From Bacillus sp. M6-12 (GTDB lineage Bacteria > Bacillota > Bacilli > Bacillales > DSM-1321): a DNA stretch of 64,000 nt. The position numbers and the translations under genes are program-made. Shown piece after piece: positions 63,021-64,000 of this stretch. Every line of letters begins with the position of its first letter. Positions within the stretch are counted from its first letter, which is position 1. The notes beneath the pieces are model-generated. The model saw only the letters and a program-made list of their open reading frames with translations. It had not been told where the DNA came from and ran no database searches. The stretch lies in NCBI RefSeq assembly GCF_002860285.1, contig NZ_PGVF01000009.1, positions 223,556-287,555 on the forward strand, read 5' to 3'.

Positions 63021-63120
63021 GTATTCCAGCATATTTGCTATAATCCTAAAGTTTATTGTATCTTTAAAGTGTAAACATCATTAAATAAAAAATATACATA
63101 CCTAAAGATAGGGGAGACCA

Positions 63121-63945
63121 ATGAATTCTGTTTCCAAGGTTTCTGAATATTTAATTGAAAATGCAAATACGATTGCGGTGGAAGTTGTTGAGTATAATAT
63201 CAATAAATTAGAGTTTGAAGTGCCCGAAGCCGTAAGAAACTATACTATTATGTTTCAGACTGATTTCATTAAGCTGCTGGGTAAGGTTATTACCATTGAG
63301 GATAACGAGAAAGTTGCATCAGAATTTAATAAATGGCATAAAAAATACGAACTGCAGAATCGGCCAGCTACAGGTGCGAAAGTATCGAGCATTGTAGCCC
63401 CTTATGCAGACGTCCGGTTGTTCTTTAACAAACGCCTGACCATTATCAGCAAAAATCATCATTTATCTATAGATGAAGCAGCCATGATACAAAGCAGGCT
63501 AAATTATATGCTCGATCTTGGTCTAACCAAGGCCATTATTGATTTTGAAACCCACACGGAAGAGGAGACTAAAAAAAGGCGTGCGGAGATTCTGAAGCTA
63601 GCGTCTCCAGTAGTGCCAATCCACAATGGGATAGCCGTCCTCCCGCTGATCGGTTCAATCGATTTTGAAAGAGCAGAGCATCTGTTCTCCATTACTGTCC
63701 CAAGGATTAGTGAACTCCGGGTTAAAACTCTGATTATTGATTTCTCCGGTATCGTAAATATTGATACGGAGGCAGCAAACCATATCTTTAATCTATACAA
63801 GGTCCTTAATTTATTAGGAATAAGAGTGGTATTCACTGGAATCCGCCCCGACCTGGCATCAAAAAGTGTTTCGATAGGAAGCAGCTTAACTGCAATAGAA
63901 TCGTATACAAATGTTGAAAAAGCACTGAACCATATTGGGATTTAA
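63121..63945 (+). CDS. RsbR-family stressosome co-antagonist (RsbR paralogue)
   Basis: 274 residues, the length of RsbRA. An N-terminal helical non-heme-globin-like sensor domain (1-145), a linker helix, and a C-terminal STAS domain (about 160-274) with VVPIHNGIAVLPLIGSID, IIDFSGIVNIDTEAA and FTGIRPDLA. Thr216 (IDTEA) corresponds to the Thr205 phosphorylation site of RsbRA. The Thr171 position, 34 residues earlier, is Phe182 (SIDFERA). Such proteins build the stressosome that controls SigB. GGGGAG lies 5 nt before ATG. No rsbS or rsbT is nearby. Confidence 0.87.
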   Translation: MNSVSKVSEYLIENANTIAVEVVEYNINKLEFEVPEAVRNYTIMFQTDFIKLLGKVITIEDNEKVASEFNKWHKKYELQNRPATGAKVSSIVAPYADVRLFFNKRLTIISKNHHLSIDEAAMIQSRLNYMLDLGLTKAIIDFETHTEEETKKRRAEILKLASPVVPIHNGIAVLPLIGSIDFERAEHLFSITVPRISELRVKTLIIDFSGIVNIDTEAANHIFNLYKVLNLLGIRVVFTGIRPDLASKSVSIGSSLTAIESYTNVEKALNHIGI

Positions 63946-64000
63946 TTATTGGTTAATTGCTGGCACAAACACCAATACCAAATGAATACAAAAACCGCAT

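Noticed and set aside
1..64000. CRISPR arrays, prophage, transposase genes, tRNA or rRNA genes
   Set aside because: I looked for regular spacer repeats, integrase or transposase motifs and tRNA-like cloverleaf sequences and saw none. A tRNAscan or CRISPR search would settle this.

Overview
The window looks like chromosome from an endospore-forming member of the Bacillaceae (low-GC Firmicute). The reasons are a SigM-YhdL-YhdK-type operon, a LacI-controlled sucrose PTS operon, a Spo0E-like phosphatase, a YheC/YheD spore-coat-type protein, an intracellular subtilisin (Isp), a SwrC-type RND pump, a KinB-like kinase, an RsbR-type stressosome protein, strong AGGAGG ribosome sites with frequent TTG/GTG starts, and two kinds of dispersed Bacillaceae intergenic repeat. 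I cannot name genus or species from the sequence alone.

Layout. 0-5 kb: a small membrane protein, adenine deaminase, a luciferase-like monooxygenase, and between them decayed genes and dispersed repeats. 5-7 kb: ECF sigma factor (SigM-like) with two membrane regulators. 7-12.4 kb: scrR-scrA-scrB-scrK for sucrose uptake and breakdown, with palindromic operators; scrA carries a one-base frameshift. 12.4-21 kb: small genes, including three small reading frames of about 50 codons that are easy to miss (a Spo0E-like phosphatase and two unknowns), metallo-beta-lactamase and thioesterase genes, and an Rrf2 regulator divergent from a quinone-reductase-like gene with two identical operators. The stretch 20-21 kb is gene debris. 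21-28 kb: a second ECF/anti-sigma pair (DUF4030), and an ECF41-type sigma factor co-transcribed with an NDH-2-like flavoprotein behind a promoter that fits the ECF41 consensus. 28.5-31 kb: two divergent ATP-grasp genes of spore-coat type. 31.7-37 kb: SwrC-like pump, then an intracellular protease gene overlapping a non-secreted endonuclease I gene.

38-46 kb holds the most interesting cluster: a CoA ligase, a thiolase-like protein lacking the catalytic Cys and His, a DUF35 Zn-ribbon/OB protein, a MaoC hydratase, a true thiolase and two MFS carriers. This combination suggests uptake and CoA-dependent breakdown of a branched carboxylic acid by hydration plus retro-aldol cleavage, as in steroid side-chain catabolism (Ltp2-DUF35). 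It is followed by an ArsR-rhodanese regulator and a tandemly duplicated AhpD-like protein.

49-64 kb: CynX-type carrier, a three-gene run (MBL-like, FMN reductase, alpha/beta hydrolase), an HTH-TPR regulator next to a membrane-anchored protein, an N-terminally truncated M28 aminopeptidase, a TPR lipoprotein, pnuC-nadR for NAD salvage, an orphan sporulation-type histidine kinase, a decayed GH1 glycosidase and an RsbR paralogue lacking one of the two usual phospho-threonines. Decayed genes are frequent throughout.
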